Shown here one piece after another: positions 43,750 through 46,895 of a stretch of DNA of 46,895 bases. The notes beneath the pieces are model-generated. The model worked only from the letters and a program-made list of their open reading frames with translations. It did no database searches and was not told the DNA's origin. Where the stretch lies: positions 1 to 46,895 of the forward strand of contig NCHJ01000008.1 of assembly GCA_002256765.1 (NCBI GenBank), read 5' to 3'. Source of the DNA: Bacteroidetes bacterium 24-39-8. Lineage in GTDB: Bacteria; Bacteroidota; Bacteroidia; Chitinophagales; Chitinophagaceae. Every line of letters starts with the position of its first letter. Position 1 is the first letter of the stretch. Position numbers and translations under genes: made by a program.

Positions 43750-43831
43750 CGCGCTAGCCTAATAGCTTTTGGAATTCCATTTTTAGGTCCTATTCCCGGG
43801 TTCAATACCATGTATTCCCCCTAGTAATCCT

Positions 43832-43839
43832 TACCTTTG
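43832..43839 (+). promoter_or_regulatory. Candidate -7 promoter element for alaS
   Basis: TACCTTTG is a perfect match to TAnnTTTG, 67 bases before the alaS start. The -33 region shows no clear TTTG. Confidence 0.45.
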
Positions 43840-43906
43840 CAACCCCTGAAAAGCCATCAAAGATAGTTTCAAAGGGCTAAAACAGTGATTTAAATTTCTA
43901 TAGAAC

Positions 43907-46552
43907 ATGAACAGCAGTTCCCAGATTCGTCAGCAATTCCTTGATTTTTTTGCATCCAAAGGGCATCAGATTGTTCCATCGGCCCCCATTGTGGTGAAGA
44001 ATGACCCTACCCTACTTTTTACCAATGCGGGTATGAACCAGTTCAAGGATTATTTTCTGGGTAACAAACAAGCACCTTCTCCACGAGTGGCCGATACCCA
44101 AAAATGTTTGCGCGTCAGTGGTAAGCACAATGACTTAGAAGAGGTTGGTGTAGATACCTATCACCATACCATGTTTGAGATGTTGGGTAACTGGAGCTTT
44201 GGGAATTATTTTAAAGCTGAAGCCATTGCCTGGAGTTGGGAACTACTCACAGAAGTATATAAGATTGACAAGAACAGACTCTACGTAACCATTTTTGAAG
44301 GCGATGAAAAAGAGCATTTAGACAAAGACCTAGAAGCTTTTGAAGAATGGAAAAAATGGATTGCCCCAGAGCGCATTTTGTTGGGTAATAAAAAAGACAA
44401 TTTCTGGGAAATGGGTGATACCGGACCCTGTGGACCCTGCTCTGAGATTCATGTAGACTGTAGACCAGACGCAGAACGCGCACTAGTAGATGGAAAAACA
44501 TTGGTGAACAATGACCATCCGCAGGTGATAGAAATTTGGAACAATGTATTCATGCAGTTTAACCGTCTCAAAGACGGAAGTCTGGAACCACTACCCGCCA
44601 AACACGTAGATACGGGTATGGGTTTTGAAAGATTGGTGCGTGTAATTCAGGGCAAGACCAGCAACTATGATACCGATGTATTTACCGGCACCATTGCGCA
44701 CGTAGAGAAAATAACGGGTCTGAGCTATGATTTTAGCGCCAGCAAACAAGCCATTGCTTTTAGGGTAATTGCTGACCATATAAGGGCCATCAGTTTTACC
44801 ATTGCAGACGGACAATTGCCTTCCAATACTGGAGCGGGCTATGTGATCCGCCGCATTTTGCGCAGGGCCGTTAGATATTATTATTCTTACCTGAATTATA
44901 AGCAACCCCTTTTGCATCAATTACTACCCCAATTGGCAGAGCAGTTTGCTACCGTATTCCCTGAGCTCAAACAGCAATTGGAATTTGTGGGCAAGGTGGT
45001 AAAGGAAGAAGAAGACGCTTTTTTAAGAACCTTGGACAAGGGACTAAAACGCATAGATGATTTGTTGGTGGCAAGTTCTCAATCAGTAGAAAAACAGATT
45101 GGTGGTAAAGCAGCTTTTGAACTCTTTGACACATTTGGTTTTCCAATTGACCTAACCAGGTTAATTGCATCAGAGAATAGCATTAGTGTAGACGAGACTG
45201 GTTTTGAAGCAGAAATGCAACAACAGAAAAACAGGAGCCGTGCCGCATCTGTATTGGATACACAAGACTGGGTGGTTTTATCAGAAACAGCTGGGGAAGG
45301 TTTTGTAGGATATCAAGATATTTTGGTGCATACTCAGGTAACCAAGTATCGCAAAATCAGTTCCAAGGGCAAGGAGCAATACCAATTGGTCTTGGCTACT
45401 ACCCCATTCTATGCAGAGAGCGGTGGCCAGGTGGGCGATACGGGTTGGTTGGAATTTAATGGAGAAACCATTGAAGTAACCGATACCAAAAAAGAGAATG
45501 ACTTGATTGTTCATTTTGTGAACAACCTACCGGCTAATATTCAAGCAGAATGCAAGGCCAGCATTAATGTAGAAAAAAGATTGTTTGTTTCTTATAACCA
45601 TACTGCTACGCACTTAATGCACGCAGCACTCAGAACAGTTTTGGGTACACATGTGGCGCAAAAAGGTTCTTTGGTGAATGAAGAAGAACTGCGTTTTGAC
45701 TTCTCGCATTTTGCGCGCGTGAGCGATGAGGAACTGCGTCAGGTAGAACGCATGGTGAACGATAAGATCAGAGAAAATATTCCGGTGGTGGTACGTGAAT
45801 TACCCAAGGAAGAAGCCCTGAAACTAGGTGCCATGGCCCTGTTTGGAGAAAAATATGGCAATACCGTACGCGTAGTAACCATTGATCCCAATTATTCTAT
45901 TGAGCTCTGTGGTGGTACACACGTGTATCATACCGGCATGATTGGACTATTCAAGATTACGGCAGAAGCTGCTGTTGCAGCGGGTGTTAGAAGAATTGAA
46001 GCATTGACTGGAAGCAAGGCTTTCAATTATCTCTATGATCAATTTGCCGGTCTGCGTGAAGTAGGTACCCTACTCAAAACAAAAGACCCACTCAAAGCCG
46101 TAGAAAAAATTATCCTAGAAAAACAGGAACTAGAAAAAAAATTAGAAAGCCTAGAAGCCAAACAATTGCTAGTGATTCGCGAGCAATTGATTGCTAGCAA
46201 AGAAGCCTTCACCTTGAATAGTGGTGCTACTGGATTTTTTGTAGGACAAGAAGTAAGCGTAAGCAGTGCTGACCATTTAAAGAAACTTTGCTTTGAGCTA
46301 AAAACCGCATTGGGCAATGATTACCTGGTAGTCTTGGTAGCCAATTTGGCTGGCAAACCATCGGTCTGCATTTTGTTATCAGACAGTATGGTTACTGACA
46401 AAAATTTAGAAGCGCCAAAGATGATTAAAGAAATAGTGACCCCGCTGATCAAGGGCGGTGGCGGCGGACAGAAAACACTGGCTACTGCTGGTGGACAAGA
46501 CGCTAGCAATCTGGGTCAAGTGGTGGCGCAGATTAAGGCATTGGTCATCTAA
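43907..46552 (+). CDS. alaS: Alanine-tRNA ligase
   Basis: An 881-residue class II tRNA synthetase that charges tRNA-Ala. The catalytic domain opens with SSQIRQQFLDFFASKGHQIVPSAPIVV and has DTYHHTMFEMLGNWSFGNYFK and NNVFMQFNRLKDGSLEPLPAKHVDTGMGFERL (class II motif 3 region). The editing domain contains the zinc motif HTATHLMHA (His565) and CGGTHV (Cys668, His672). The C-terminal oligomerisation domain ends GGGGGQKTLATAGGQD. Full length and intact. Its TAA stop abuts the stop codon of a convergent gene with no base between. Confidence 0.98.
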   Translation: MNSSSQIRQQFLDFFASKGHQIVPSAPIVVKNDPTLLFTNAGMNQFKDYFLGNKQAPSPRVADTQKCLRVSGKHNDLEEVGVDTYHHTMFEMLGNWSFGNYFKAEAIAWSWELLTEVYKIDKNRLYVTIFEGDEKEHLDKDLEAFEEWKKWIAPERILLGNKKDNFWEMGDTGPCGPCSEIHVDCRPDAERALVDGKTLVNNDHPQVIEIWNNVFMQFNRLKDGSLEPLPAKHVDTGMGFERLVRVIQGKTSNYDTDVFTGTIAHVEKITGLSYDFSASKQAIAFRVIADHIRAISFTIADGQLPSNTGAGYVIRRILRRAVRYYYSYLNYKQPLLHQLLPQLAEQFATVFPELKQQLEFVGKVVKEEEDAFLRTLDKGLKRIDDLLVASSQSVEKQIGGKAAFELFDTFGFPIDLTRLIASENSISVDETGFEAEMQQQKNRSRAASVLDTQDWVVLSETAGEGFVGYQDILVHTQVTKYRKISSKGKEQYQLVLATTPFYAESGGQVGDTGWLEFNGETIEVTDTKKENDLIVHFVNNLPANIQAECKASINVEKRLFVSYNHTATHLMHAALRTVLGTHVAQKGSLVNEEELRFDFSHFARVSDEELRQVERMVNDKIRENIPVVVRELPKEEALKLGAMALFGEKYGNTVRVVTIDPNYSIELCGGTHVYHTGMIGLFKITAEAAVAAGVRRIEALTGSKAFNYLYDQFAGLREVGTLLKTKDPLKAVEKIILEKQELEKKLESLEAKQLLVIREQLIASKEAFTLNSGATGFFVGQEVSVSSADHLKKLCFELKTALGNDYLVVLVANLAGKPSVCILLSDSMVTDKNLEAPKMIKEIVTPLIKGGGGGQKTLATAGGQDASNLGQVVAQIKALVI

Positions 46553-46895
46553 TTATCTAATCAAAACAAAAGTGCCCTTTCTAATATGTTGGCGGCCAGA
46601 CTTGTCCCGGCCTTCTACCACATATACATACGTGGCCATGGATTGTTGTATGCCATTGAGTTTGCCATTCCAGCCCTTGCCGTCTTCTCTGGTCTCAAAG
46701 ATCATTTGTCCATAGCGGTTATAGATCCTAAAATAGACCAGGTCTATGCCTGCACAAATAGGGCGGATAATGTCATTTCTACCATCGCCATCTGGCGTAA
46801 AACCCGTGGGTACATAGATTTCAGGGCAGCTCAATTCTCCAATATTGATGCTGGTTTCTGCGTAGCAGCCACGGTCTATTCCTGATAAGCTATAC
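46553..46895 (-). CDS. C-terminal end of a large cell-surface protein with gliding-motility/T9SS domain (partial)
   Basis: The visible 113 residues run open into the right edge. They end in a typical gliding-motility-associated C-terminal domain (CHU_C type): CPEIYVPTGFTPDGDGRNDIIRP, VYFRIYNRYGQMIFET and GWNGKLNGIQQSMATYVYVVEGRD, then GKGTFVLIR-like ending. This domain is the signal for export and surface attachment by the type IX secretion system in Bacteroidota. The segment before it (SGIDRGCYAETSINI) suits a beta-rich repeat domain of a large adhesin. The rest of the gene, and its role, lie outside the window. Confidence 0.88.
   Translation of the reverse strand, partial: YSLSGIDRGCYAETSINIGELSCPEIYVPTGFTPDGDGRNDIIRPICAGIDLVYFRIYNRYGQMIFETREDGKGWNGKLNGIQQSMATYVYVVEGRDKSGRQHIRKGTFVLIR

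Overview
The window looks like a chromosomal segment of a member of the Bacteroidota, most likely a Chitinophagaceae-type freshwater or soil bacterium. Support comes from a fused alpha/beta 2-oxoacid dehydrogenase E1, a GldA-like ABC ATPase, a gliding-motility/type IX secretion C-terminal domain at the right edge, a DUF1800/DUF1501 pair, a Bax-inhibitor-1 protein, and several upstream sites matching the Bacteroidota -7 promoter element TAnnTTTG. Base composition is moderately AT-rich by eye, and nearly all genes are ordinary housekeeping or envelope genes. No rRNA, tRNA, insertion sequence, prophage or CRISPR array was recognised.

Layout. 1-5300: the tail of an unidentified gene, then a minus-strand run of a Bax-inhibitor-like protein, the fused E1 dehydrogenase and an exported serine hydrolase, and a decayed polysaccharide deacetylase. 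5475-7322: the alpha subunit of a 2-oxoacid:ferredoxin oxidoreductase with a clear terminator but no beta-subunit gene beside it. 7323-7811: a 489-base non-coding region with four copies of a 22-bp near-palindrome and a 15-unit heptamer array. 7812-9677: a small lipoprotein and a VOC / SRPBCC / YjbR trio. 9777-12470: endonuclease III, a small unknown, an FtsB/DivIC-like protein and enolase. 12529-17685: GNAT, a GldA-like ATPase, and an MHS-family transporter with a small membrane partner, divergent from acetyl-CoA synthetase. 17857-25668: TerC, the DUF1800/DUF1501 pair, and two oligopeptide transporters of different families (OPT and POT). 25794-33928: purD, then the rod-shape cluster mreB-mreC-mreD-PBP2-rodA and an MBL-fold hydrolase. 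34008-35638: an ECF sigma factor, a probable anti-sigma factor and a Spy-like periplasmic protein. 35895-38480: phosphoenolpyruvate carboxylase. 38525-40119: an AbiE toxin-antitoxin operon, the clearest accessory (phage-defence) module. 40318-46895: a DNA glycosylase, a DUF4440 protein, a prohibitin-like protein, a small membrane protein, an M23 peptidase, alanyl-tRNA synthetase and the end of a large cell-surface protein.

The most unusual content is non-coding. Besides the palindrome array and heptamer array near 7.5 kb, two separate convergent gene junctions (9.6-9.8 kb and 17.7-17.85 kb) carry the same 16-bp arm AATTCAAAAGTCAAAA in inverted orientation around about 110 bp of AT-rich sequence. 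At the first junction the repeats supply the C-terminal codons of both flanking genes. These look like members of a dispersed, slippage-prone repeat family. The acs/transporter intergenic region carries two back-to-back candidate promoters that would compete for polymerase.
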